IMG/VR virus record: IMGVR_UViG_3300009507_000119
Location: 1 to 24,796 of that record
DNA length: 24,796 nucleotides
Reading direction: 5' to 3' (one strand)
Source of the DNA: a virus
Shown: positions 7,831 through 15,259 of the stretch, piece after piece
Layout: every line of letters begins with the position of its first letter
Position numbering within the stretch: the first letter of the stretch is position 1
Program-made: the position numbers and the translations under genes
The notes under the pieces: model-generated
Told to the model about the DNA's origin: nothing
Seen by the model: only the letters and a program-made list of their open reading frames with translations
Database searches by the model: none

Positions 7831-9253
7831 CAATATTCCTCGAGTCGGGTTTCAATATCCACCCTTCTTTTTCAGCAAGTTCCATAATACTTGCATCAGT
7901 GTCTGGAATACTTTCAACCCAGTCTGTTAGTATTTTAGGAAATACACTTAGACTTTTGTTTCTACGTACATCATACTGTTGGTAGAATGTTTTAAAGTCA
8001 CGCCATAGCGTAGTAGGATTACTTGTGCGCCTATGCGGAGCATCTACTGTAACTAAGTAATCTATTAAACGTTCAATACTTGCCTTTTCAAACTCGTGCC
8101 AACCAATATCATCTTTGTGCGCCTCCCACCATGTACTAAATTGATTATGCAAATAATCTTTAATATGGTTAGGTAGTGCTAATGGACTTTGAAAACTTGG
8201 AAAACGTAATAAATTTAAACTTACTGTTGGTGTTCTGCTTTGTGTAAGTTCTTTTAGTTTATACACTTCATCTAAAAAATCAGTAATACTAAACAAGCAC
8301 AAGCTATTAATGGTCATCATAATGTTAATACCATTACAGTTACCTTCTACTAACATACGCTTAATATTTCTAAGCCACTGTTCATAATCTAAACCGTCAC
8401 GAATGTATTCTGCTTGTGCGCCGGTTGCTTCGCAACTAGTATACAAGTCAAAATGTTTCATACCTTGAGTTTTTAGAATTAACTTATCAATGATGTCATC
8501 TTTAGCAATTAAATTACTATTAATAGCAAATCGCATATCAGTTTCTTGCTCATTAAACCAATCAAATAACTTCCAAGTGTTTCCGCTCATCAAAGGCTCA
8601 CCGCCTGTAACACGTAGTTCTTCTAAACTATCTGCTAAGCCGCTATCCCACCATTTCCAAAATGCTTGTATGTATGGATTATCTTCATCATTTTTGTAAG
8701 GCTGTGTCCAACTACCGTCTTGCTTAAATGCACCAGCACCATCACTTACTAAGTTTGTGTACTCGCCGTTCTTCTTAATGTCTTTAGCCCAAGTAGTTGA
8801 GAAACTTGCATTACAATAACTACATGCTAAGTTACACGTTCTGTCAAACGCAATTTCAAACGTTTTAAGATTAGTATTGTCGTCTGCATCGGCTTCATAT
8901 GCTTGCTGTAACTGTTCGTCTGAATAGATAATACTTTTAAAAGTCCTGTCGCTAACAGCATCTTTTTTCATATCTTCCATTTTCCAACAATATTCACATT
9001 CACTAGGACGCTCGCCTTTTTGCATCATACGCCGCATTTCTTTTTTATGCTTAGTATTATGAATTGCAGACGGGTTATCCTGTACTTCAACTAACGGAAT
9101 TTGATGTGCTGGCGGATGATGACAACTAGCTGTTGTTCCACTACCTAACCAAGTAGTAGCATTGTACCATTTAGCACCACAAAAACTTTTGCTTTTGCTA
9201 TCTAATACTCTATCACGATATTGTTGCAGATTTTCTTCAGGCTTTTTCGGCAT
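7805..9253 (-). CDS. Radical SAM protein with N-terminal auxiliary domain, paralogue A
   Basis: This is a 482-residue enzyme. The N-terminal domain has cysteines at 25, 44, 86 and 89 (the last two as SECEYCW) plus a His-rich SCHHPPAHQIPL segment, likely ligands for an extra Fe-S cluster. The radical SAM core has CxxxCxxC at Cys140, Cys144 and Cys147 (TCNLACSYC) and the SAM motif RVTGGEPL at 214-221. The product of the neighbouring upstream gene (9237-10619) is clearly homologous along its whole length, with the same N-terminal cysteine positions, so the two arose by tandem duplication. This copy has a longer C-terminus. AGGA lies five bases before the ATG, and the gene overlaps its paralogue by 17 bases. 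The pair may act in series or as a heterodimer; no substrate can be named. Confidence 0.92.
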   Translation of the reverse strand: MPKKPEENLQQYRDRVLDSKSKSFCGAKWYNATTWLGSGTTASCHHPPAHQIPLVEVQDNPSAIHNTKHKKEMRRMMQKGERPSECEYCWKMEDMKKDAVSDRTFKSIIYSDEQLQQAYEADADDNTNLKTFEIAFDRTCNLACSYCNASFSTTWAKDIKKNGEYTNLVSDGAGAFKQDGSWTQPYKNDEDNPYIQAFWKWWDSGLADSLEELRVTGGEPLMSGNTWKLFDWFNEQETDMRFAINSNLIAKDDIIDKLILKTQGMKHFDLYTSCEATGAQAEYIRDGLDYEQWLRNIKRMLVEGNCNGINIMMTINSLCLFSITDFLDEVYKLKELTQSRTPTVSLNLLRFPSFQSPLALPNHIKDYLHNQFSTWWEAHKDDIGWHEFEKASIERLIDYLVTVDAPHRRTSNPTTLWRDFKTFYQQYDVRRNKSLSVFPKILTDWVESIPDTDASIMELAEKEGWILKPDSRNIDDPLASYD

Positions 9254-10619
9254 TCCATTCCTCTATTAGATTAGCAAATTGCGGAAACGTTTCTACAAAA
9301 TCTTTATCTCTTCTCTTGTCGTATGCATGTATGTATCTTACAAAGTCAGCTCTGTGTTCTATTGCTGGCTCTGTATTACGTAAATAATCACATAACCTTT
9401 GTATTTGATCAAATTCTTCCAAATAAAGTCTAGCGTATTTTTCTTTCGTATAATATTTTAACCATTGTTTACATACATTTTCAATTGTATTTGCTGTTTT
9501 TGTTCGATAATCAATATCAAGCAGCGTACACTGTAAATGTGGTGGCCAATGCATTATATTAATACTTAGTGGTATTCTGTTAACTTCAAAACTTTTATTA
9601 TACTCTTTACGGAAATCCATTACAGTCATTATAAAGTCTAAAAAGGAAGGCAAACTTAAAATGTTTATAGTTGTCATCATTGCAACTGTACTGTTAGTTT
9701 CTTTTAATATTTTATCTACATTTTTAAGCCATTTATAAAAGTCTAAGCCGTCACGGGCATATTCAGCTTGTGCGCCTGTACTTTCTAAACTAGTGTATAC
9801 ATCAACCTTTACGCCTACTTCAGCAAGTTGGTTAACTTTTAAAATTAGTTTGTCAATTAACTTATCTTCAACACACCCGTTGGTGTTAATTGATATGTCT
9901 AAACCCTTGCGTGGATTTTCAATAAGATAGTCTAATAACTTCCAAGTATCTTTTGACATAGTAGGTTCGCCACCTGTAATACGCAATACTTTTAAATGAG
10001 GTAGTGCATCAGGAAACCATTTCCAAAACGCCTCAACGTATGGATTATGTTCTCTATTCTTGTAAGGCATTTTGCCAGACTTTTCTAAATAGTCTAAATT
10101 ATGTGAACCATGTGTAGTTGGATACTCTCCGTTTTGTTTTATATCTTCCATCCATTTACTACTAATCTCAGGTGAACAATATGCACACGCAAAATTACAC
10201 GCATTACTAAATGAAACTTCTAAGTAACTTGGATACACATTGTCTTGCCAGTTACTCTTAGCAATGTCTTCGAATTTATCCCACGCCCAAGTGTCGCTTG
10301 TTTTATAAATTCTGTCACTAAAATAGTCTTTATCTAAATCTTCAATCTTCCAGCAATATCCGCATTCACTAGGGCGGTTGCCTTCTAGCATCATTTTACG
10401 CATTTTCTTTTTGTGTCTACTATTATGTAGTGCCGCAGGATCAGCTTCTATCTCTTGTAATGGAATTTTATGCGGAGCAGGATGATGACAACTATGATTG
10501 TAACCATTCTGTAATAGTAGCGTAGTTTGTAACCATTTAGCCGTACAGAATGAACAACTTACATTGTTAATTTTCTCACGCTTTTCTTCTAGTATTTTTA
10601 TACGCTGTTCGTTACTCAT
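9237..10619 (-). CDS. Radical SAM protein with N-terminal auxiliary domain, paralogue B
   Basis: This 460-residue tandem paralogue of the next gene downstream has N-terminal cysteines at 25, 44, 86 and 89, at identical residue numbers, with an extra Cys22. SCHHPAPHKIPL and RPSECGYCWK are shared with the sister protein. The catalytic core is at Cys141, Cys145 and Cys148 (CNFACAYC), with ITGGEPT at 214-220. Further shared blocks are NPYVEAFWKW near 192 and TGAQAEYARDGLD near 286. The start codon overlaps the glycosyltransferase stop as ATGA, typical of coupled translation. Sequence divergence between the two copies is substantial while cluster ligands are kept, so both are probably active with different roles. 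Substrate and reaction are unknown. Confidence 0.92.
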   Translation of the reverse strand: MSNEQRIKILEEKREKINNVSCSFCTAKWLQTTLLLQNGYNHSCHHPAPHKIPLQEIEADPAALHNSRHKKKMRKMMLEGNRPSECGYCWKIEDLDKDYFSDRIYKTSDTWAWDKFEDIAKSNWQDNVYPSYLEVSFSNACNFACAYCSPEISSKWMEDIKQNGEYPTTHGSHNLDYLEKSGKMPYKNREHNPYVEAFWKWFPDALPHLKVLRITGGEPTMSKDTWKLLDYLIENPRKGLDISINTNGCVEDKLIDKLILKVNQLAEVGVKVDVYTSLESTGAQAEYARDGLDFYKWLKNVDKILKETNSTVAMMTTINILSLPSFLDFIMTVMDFRKEYNKSFEVNRIPLSINIMHWPPHLQCTLLDIDYRTKTANTIENVCKQWLKYYTKEKYARLYLEEFDQIQRLCDYLRNTEPAIEHRADFVRYIHAYDKRRDKDFVETFPQFANLIEEWNAEKA

Positions 10620-11506
10620 CTAGTTCTAATAATCCTTGGAGTGTTTTGATAGACACTCTTAAAAAATTTACTCTGTTCTGGATCTAATGGCTTGGTTGAA
10701 ATATCAACTCCTGTTCCTTTTAATATCTCAAAACCCAAGTTTTCAGCTGTTTCAGTTGGATCTATATCTTTTACTTCTGTTTCCCAAAAGTTGTTTAGCC
10801 ATTCAAAGTCACGTACATTAGCATAGTCCCAAGGTGTACAGTTTGTTAGATAGCATCCTTGTCGTGCGCCTAATATACTCCATATACCATTTTTAACGTC
10901 TGCACCTACTTGACTCCAAATAAGCAAACGTTGATAATTTTGCCACCACACTTTACGTAAATCTTTTGTTTTAGATCCTTGATCTAAACTCATTTTGACG
11001 CCTTCTCTAAATCCAGCTCGCCATGCCTGCCACGGTGTTGCATTAGTATAAGAAGTGCTGAAGTTATCATTGAACTGATAGTACTTGTCATCAAAACAAA
11101 ATTCTACTTTACCACGGTCGTCACCTTCTTCTGAGTGTTCATGCGTTTTCATATTGTGTACAAACTTACGTGTCCACATTTTTAATCCGCCGTTGCCGTA
11201 CATTAGTCCGTTAACATGCAACTTGCCACACCAACTAAACACATGCTCTGCTGATAGTCCTAATGCTTCGTAGTCAACTACTTGGTTTAGAAACTCTGGA
11301 TCAACAATGTTGTCTGCATCTACAGTAACAAAGTATTCTGTTTCACTTAGATCAGCACACGCTTTATGTGCGGCATCTGATCCTTCTACTCCATGTACAC
11401 GCTTTGCCCACGGAATCTTACTACACAAATCTGCATAGTTCTTTTCTGCATTTGGTTCGTCATATGACAAAAAGATAATGTCTTGATCAACTACATTAAT
11501 ACTCAT
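10616..11506 (-). CDS. GT-A-like glycosyltransferase with DAD motif, longer paralogue
   Basis: This is a 296-residue homologue of the protein encoded at 1767-2453. The opening strand DIIFLSYDEPNAE is followed by WAKRVHGVEG and the DxD motif TVDADN (61-66), which would bind a metal-NDP-sugar complex. An NGLMYGNGGLKMW block follows near residue 104. Relative to the shorter paralogue it has about 65 extra C-terminal residues. A strong AGGAGA ribosome binding site lies four bases before the ATG. The gene overlaps its neighbours by 4 bases on each side (ATGA junctions), so it is part of a coupled operon leading into the tandem radical SAM pair. The transferase class is supported by motif and neighbourhood; donor and acceptor are unknown. 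Confidence 0.7.
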   Translation of the reverse strand: MSINVVDQDIIFLSYDEPNAEKNYADLCSKIPWAKRVHGVEGSDAAHKACADLSETEYFVTVDADNIVDPEFLNQVVDYEALGLSAEHVFSWCGKLHVNGLMYGNGGLKMWTRKFVHNMKTHEHSEEGDDRGKVEFCFDDKYYQFNDNFSTSYTNATPWQAWRAGFREGVKMSLDQGSKTKDLRKVWWQNYQRLLIWSQVGADVKNGIWSILGARQGCYLTNCTPWDYANVRDFEWLNNFWETEVKDIDPTETAENLGFEILKGTGVDISTKPLDPEQSKFFKSVYQNTPRIIRTR

Positions 11507-12081
11507 GATGTCTCCTGAATGTGATAATAGTTTTCGAATACTTTACCACAGTATAAACTCACATCAGAGGTTTGGGCAACCTCTTTATCTTGTTCTATCA
11601 TATCAAAACTTTCTGTATACAAAATATTATACATCTTTACATCAATTGTATCCAACAATACTGACGGATTATCTTTTTTTGTAACATAAATTGTTTGATG
11701 TTTGTCTTTATAATACAATGTACTTGTTAATAACTCCCTAAGTTCATTAGTTAAACTTATATTCCAAGTAGCCGTTTTTAAGTTTTGTTTAATTATAAAT
11801 GCGTTATTACTTTCAACATTAGTTACTTTTGGAAGATGATGAATACTTTTATCTACATCAAAAGAAGATAGGTCTTTATGCTTAAATTGTATTTGATATT
11901 TTAATTTCTTATCACTAGACGGAATAACCATATGGTCATCCATCTTTTTTGTTTCTGTAGAAAAGTCCAACATTGTCTGTCTGTCGATTTCAAGATAGGG
12001 AGTAGAAGTATCTAACTCATTAGTTACTTTCCAAATCTCTCCTGTTTCGTCTTTAAAATTAAGGTAAAATTTTAGTTCCAT
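11503..12081 (-). CDS. Uncharacterised 192-residue protein
   Basis: I do not recognise this protein. It is predicted to be mostly beta-strand: many alternating polar and hydrophobic stretches such as LKYQIQFKHKDLSSF and TIYVTKKDNPSVLLDTIDVK, and only one cysteine (near residue 178). No signal peptide or membrane segment is seen. It could be a carbohydrate-binding or virion-like beta-sandwich protein, or a partner of the flanking glycosyltransferases. It lies between a GT8-like transferase and the DAD transferase, overlapping the first by 23 bases and the second by 4 (ATGA). The position inside a tightly coupled operon says it is expressed with the cluster; its role is unknown. Confidence 0.7.
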   Translation of the reverse strand: MELKFYLNFKDETGEIWKVTNELDTSTPYLEIDRQTMLDFSTETKKMDDHMVIPSSDKKLKYQIQFKHKDLSSFDVDKSIHHLPKVTNVESNNAFIIKQNLKTATWNISLTNELRELLTSTLYYKDKHQTIYVTKKDNPSVLLDTIDVKMYNILYTESFDMIEQDKEVAQTSDVSLYCGKVFENYYHIQETS

Positions 12082-12898
12082 TTTCCATCTTCTTTAATAA
12101 TTCATCTGTTAAAAACTCATCTTCTACATAGTGTAACACTCTTGTTTGTAGATAGTTTCCTAAAAATAGTTTCCCTTCAGTAAAATATCTTCCTGTAACC
12201 TTTGTCCATTTTTCAGGCTTATTATACCAACCTTGGACAATTGGTTTCATGTGTGTAAAAGTAACAAAACTATTAGGATCGGTTATATCATTTTCATTGC
12301 CTAAAATTTTACTAGCAATAGCTACTGATACATCTATACTACACCATTTTTGATATTCGTTAGGAGCATACTTAGAATAAAATAATGCCCAATTGTTTAC
12401 AATAATCTCAAGTAAGTTATAAAACTCTTTTGCTGTATCACCTTTTTTAAAATAATGCAATGCACTATATAAGTTAGGTAAATTATTTGCATCAAAAGTT
12501 TTTCTATAATATCTGTCTGTAATTAATTCATCTCTATAAGTTCGTACATTACTTACAAAAAATAAATCTCTTTTTTCTAGCTCTTTCCACCAATGCGTTA
12601 TATCAGAAGTAAACATCATATCGGCCTCTAATACAATAGTTTCATCATACGGACTAGCATGATATACTTTCCATCTGTTTTCTATTTTCCAATCGCTTTC
12701 TTCTGCACTATCAGTCCATGGTATAGGAATAATTTGATCAAATACATTTTGCCATTCATCTGGTACATTGTCATTAGTAATTAAACTAATTTTTTGATCT
12801 TTATTATACAAGTGCAAACTTAGCGCAAGAGCATATGCTTGGCGCACATAGTTTGTCTTAGAATTATTTTGTGCTAATAGACAAAAACCTTTATTCAT
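12059..12898 (-). CDS. GT8-like glycosyltransferase, paralogue 1
   Basis: This 279-residue protein begins with MNKGFCLLAQNN, a strand-loop that in GT-A enzymes contacts the nucleotide. ASPYDETIVLEADMMF (81-96) gives an ExD variant of the DxD metal motif at Glu91-Asp93. It is homologous to the 286-residue protein encoded just upstream (MTKGVLLFAQNN, TPFEETIVMDTDF). Both have an LHYFKKGD or VFYFKKSD block and a similar late LGNYLQTRVLHY or WIGHYHAG segment. The glutamate in the metal motif is unusual and may change metal or donor use. GAGGA lies eight bases before the ATG, which overlaps the upstream gene by 8 bases. It is probably a cytoplasmic transferase using a nucleotide sugar; donor and acceptor are unknown. 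Confidence 0.7.
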   Translation of the reverse strand: MNKGFCLLAQNNSKTNYVRQAYALALSLHLYNKDQKISLITNDNVPDEWQNVFDQIIPIPWTDSAEESDWKIENRWKVYHASPYDETIVLEADMMFTSDITHWWKELEKRDLFFVSNVRTYRDELITDRYYRKTFDANNLPNLYSALHYFKKGDTAKEFYNLLEIIVNNWALFYSKYAPNEYQKWCSIDVSVAIASKILGNENDITDPNSFVTFTHMKPIVQGWYNKPEKWTKVTGRYFTEGKLFLGNYLQTRVLHYVEDEFLTDELLKKMENGTKILP

Positions 12899-13751
12899 TT
12901 ACTAAGTCCTCGTCAATAAATCTATCTAATGCAAATTTATTCATAATATGAATGTTTACATCTTTTACGCAACCTGCATGATAGTGTCCTATCCAATGCT
13001 TTTTATCTAATAAAAATGTATAAGTTTCATCATCTAACTTTATTAATACATCAGCATCACTTGTAAACCATAGCCTACCTGGTAAAACTTTTGGCCAATT
13101 AGTTCTTTGAAAACCGTTTAAAATGTGTATTGCAATACTAAATGCAAAGTCATTACGATATGTTTTATTTGCAATTTGATATGTAAGTCTATAGAAGTTC
13201 CAGTTATCTTTAATATGTGTTATAAGATCAAAGAAGCGTTGCATACTATCTGATTTCTTAAAATAAAATACTGTTGCCCAGTACATATCTATACTTCTAT
13301 CACTAATCTTATTGAATCGATATTCGTCTGGACGATCCATATTAAGATCTGTTATATGCCTAAAAATTAAAAAATCTTGATCTGTATCAAATGCATTTAA
13401 TAATATATCATTACCAATAATAAAATCAGTATCCATTACTATAGTTTCTTCAAACGGAGTAATATCATATGCTGTAGCACGATCATGATTACGCCACTCT
13501 AAATCTTTTTTACTCATTGTGCCGTCACGGTATGTACGCTTTTGTAAACAGTCGTACCAGTCTAGCTCTATTACATGACTAATATATTTTTTGTAATAAG
13601 GAAATTTAGATTTAAGATAATCAGAATTATCTGTTGCAAGTGCTACAGGTATTTTAAGATGTTTTTTAATTTTTTTCGCACAAAATATTGCTTGTTTTAT
13701 ATAATCAACTGAGTGGTTGTTTTGTGCAAATAATAGTACACCTTTGGTCAT
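12891..13751 (-). CDS. GT8-like glycosyltransferase, paralogue 2
   Basis: This is a 286-residue GT-A-like transferase. The N-terminal strand is GVLLFAQNN, the metal motif is TIVMDTDF with Asp107 and Asp109, and a histidine-containing C-terminal WIGHYHAG segment near 250 is placed where GT8-type enzymes often have a metal-binding histidine. An NHDRATAYDITPFEETIVMD stretch (88-107) links acceptor-side residues to the DxD. It is a tandem duplicate of the following gene but keeps the canonical DxD. Its ATG overlaps the stop of the 115-residue gene as ATGA, with GAAGG about 12 bases upstream, so translational coupling is likely. It is the second gene after the sigma70 promoter at 14119-14147. Confidence 0.72.
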   Translation of the reverse strand: MTKGVLLFAQNNHSVDYIKQAIFCAKKIKKHLKIPVALATDNSDYLKSKFPYYKKYISHVIELDWYDCLQKRTYRDGTMSKKDLEWRNHDRATAYDITPFEETIVMDTDFIIGNDILLNAFDTDQDFLIFRHITDLNMDRPDEYRFNKISDRSIDMYWATVFYFKKSDSMQRFFDLITHIKDNWNFYRLTYQIANKTYRNDFAFSIAIHILNGFQRTNWPKVLPGRLWFTSDADVLIKLDDETYTFLLDKKHWIGHYHAGCVKDVNIHIMNKFALDRFIDEDLVNE

Positions 13752-14095
13752 AGATTAACAAGACCTTCTACTTTTCTGTTCTTTTTAATTTCATTATATT
13801 TGTCAAAATATTCATATGACGTAGTAAAATAGATATCTAAGATATCATCTAAAAACTTTTGTAAATCGTCAACTTCAATTGGTGTATTGTTATCATCAAT
13901 TAGAATTGCGCTTGTTTGTTCACTGTTTATAAGTGTATGGCAAAATGTAATTAAGTCTCTGTTTATAGAGAATTTACCACCATTAAGGTAATGTACGCAA
14001 CTTTCTAAAAATTGTTCATGTATAACTCTACGTTGGTTGTTTAAAGTAACCATGTAGTTTGAAAACTCTAATGCTTTTTCTAATCTCTCGTCCAT
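13748..14095 (-). CDS. Small conserved-looking phage protein, first gene of the accessory operon
   Basis: This 115-residue acidic, probably all-helical protein opens with MDERLEKALEFSNYMVTLNN. I recall very similar small proteins in T4-like myoviruses of marine cyanobacteria, where they are annotated as hypothetical; this is memory, not a search. A ILIDDNNTPIEVDDLQKFLD block (79-98) precedes a Tyr/Lys-rich C-terminal helix. There are two cysteines and no membrane segment. It is the first gene after the consensus sigma70 promoter, with GGAGA five bases before the ATG, so it should be the best expressed gene of the operon. If it is a core phage gene, the glycosyltransferase and radical SAM genes were inserted behind it. 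Its function is unknown. Confidence 0.78.
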   Translation of the reverse strand: MDERLEKALEFSNYMVTLNNQRRVIHEQFLESCVHYLNGGKFSINRDLITFCHTLINSEQTSAILIDDNNTPIEVDDLQKFLDDILDIYFTTSYEYFDKYNEIKKNRKVEGLVNL

Positions 14096-14111
14096 ATAAT
14101 TCTCCAGGTAT

Positions 14112-14128
14112 ACTATATATTATATAGT
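14112..14128. repeat. Inverted repeat over the promoter -10 region
   Basis: ACTATATA and TATATAGT flank a single central base, giving perfect 8-base arms. The dyad covers the -10 box (14124-14119) and the predicted transcription start of the accessory operon. It could be an operator or a small RNA hairpin, but all-AT arms of this size can also arise by chance. Confidence 0.45.
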
Positions 14129-14147
14129 CTAAAGAACTATTTGTCAA
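14119..14147 (-). promoter_or_regulatory. Consensus sigma70 promoter of the accessory operon
   Basis: On the minus strand TTGACA (14147-14142) is followed by a 17-base spacer and TATAAT (14124-14119): perfect hexamers at the optimal spacing. It sits in the 55-base gap between the last structural gene and the 115-residue gene, with a start site expected near 14112 and GGAGA at 14105-14101 before the ATG. Such a promoter would be read by unmodified host RNA polymerase, so the operon should be expressed early in infection. Confidence 0.88.
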
Positions 14148-14150
14148 GTG

Positions 14151-15257
14151 TTATGTGAGGCGTAATTCTGTTCGTACAGCACTTGCAGGTGCTTGTACAG
14201 AAACGTGAGATGCTGAAGAAGGACGTTTTAGATCTATTCCACACTGCATATTGCCGCCTGATGCTAATACAGGCTCATCTATTCCTGGACCAATACCAAC
14301 TTGGTCACCTGAGTCATTATCATAAAACTCAAATAAGAATGTAAGCATAGTTCCGGCATTGTTTCTTTTAACATATATTGCTACAAGATTTTCAGCATAC
14401 TCTGTTTGTGATCCATTTTTTTGAAATATTAATTGATAACCTGTAGTTGCTTGAAAGTTGCCTAAAGCACTTTCAATGCCTCCGGCGTTGTCAACGTTAG
14501 TATTACCATCTCTTGCCCGTCCTGAGCCAGATCCTGAAAGTGTTGTAGCATTTTTACCAAATATAACTTGGTCCATATTGCCTAACATTGTACCCCAATC
14601 TGAATCTTTTGCTGTACTACCACTAAGCGATGCACTTAAACGGATTTCTCCTCCTGCATTAAAAAAATGTCGACGATGATCAGCTGCTGATGCTGTTACT
14701 ACTGTTCCATTACTGTTTGTAACATCATATCCGCCTTCAAATTCTACCTCAAGTTCTGAATAAACCATAACATTTAGATTATTCGGAGAACCCCAAGCTG
14801 TAGTTCTTGCAGAACTAACAAATTGCCTTCCAGTAGTAAGAGTAAATTGACCTGTTGATATTGCTGATGAATTACTTTCAATTGAAGCAACTTTAGCATT
14901 AAAATCGTTTATGCCTTCGTCATTATCAGGATTATTAATACTAAACGTATCACCTGAAATTCTAGTAACACTTGTACCAGTAGCATCTGCACCAATGATA
15001 GCACCTGCTGCAATTGAACTTATTCCAGAATTTCCACCGTTTTGATGATTCCAGGCTTTGTTTATATCTGTACGAAGAGAATTCCAAGCATCACTATCAA
15101 TGTTTACACCAGTAGTAACACTTCCTTTATAATCTCGTGCTGATTCAGATACTTGACCATACCCCGTCTGTCCTGATCCGTTACCAAAGACGGCATTCAG
15201 TCTATCAACTAAACCAACGTATTCTGTGTTATTGACAATTCCGCCTACTGCTACCAC
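14151..15257 (-). CDS. Virion structural-type protein, paralogue 1
   Basis: This 368-residue beta-rich, Gly/Ser/Asn-rich protein is probably part of the tail or fibre. It is homologous to the protein of the gene just upstream (15260-16189). Shared blocks are GYGQV (32-36), LRTDINKAWNHQNG (61-74), and DHRRHFFNAGGEI (193-205) followed by DW.T.L.NM. A TTGYQLIF...YAEN..AIYVK segment also recurs. The start is GTG at 15257, supported by AGGAG seven bases upstream; no ATG fits that site. It lacks signal peptide and membrane segments. It is the last gene of the late structural block and has no promoter of its own, so it is probably read from 16219-16226. The exact virion position is unknown. Confidence 0.72.
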   Translation of the reverse strand: MVAVGGIVNNTEYVGLVDRLNAVFGNGSGQTGYGQVSESARDYKGSVTTGVNIDSDAWNSLRTDINKAWNHQNGGNSGISSIAAGAIIGADATGTSVTRISGDTFSINNPDNDEGINDFNAKVASIESNSSAISTGQFTLTTGRQFVSSARTTAWGSPNNLNVMVYSELEVEFEGGYDVTNSNGTVVTASAADHRRHFFNAGGEIRLSASLSGSTAKDSDWGTMLGNMDQVIFGKNATTLSGSGSGRARDGNTNVDNAGGIESALGNFQATTGYQLIFQKNGSQTEYAENLVAIYVKRNNAGTMLTFLFEFYDNDSGDQVGIGPGIDEPVLASGGNMQCGIDLKRPSSASHVSVQAPASAVRTELRLT

Positions 15258-15259
15258 TG

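Noticed and set aside
7831-7833. TTG as start of the gene at 6475-7830
   Set aside because: The adjacent ATG has better spacing from the GAGG ribosome binding site and is the more common start.
9851-9856. TTGACA on the minus strand inside the second tandem radical SAM gene
   Set aside because: No -10 box resembling TATAAT is found 16 to 18 bases downstream.
1-10619. Radical SAM genes as a 7-deazaguanine (QueE-type) DNA modification pathway
   Set aside because: The proteins are longer and carry auxiliary cluster domains, and no GTP cyclohydrolase, QueD, QueC or transglycosylase-like gene is present in the window.
14096-14150. Intrinsic terminator between the structural and accessory blocks
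   Set aside because: The only inverted repeat is all-AT over the promoter -10 box and lacks a GC-rich stem followed by a U-tract.
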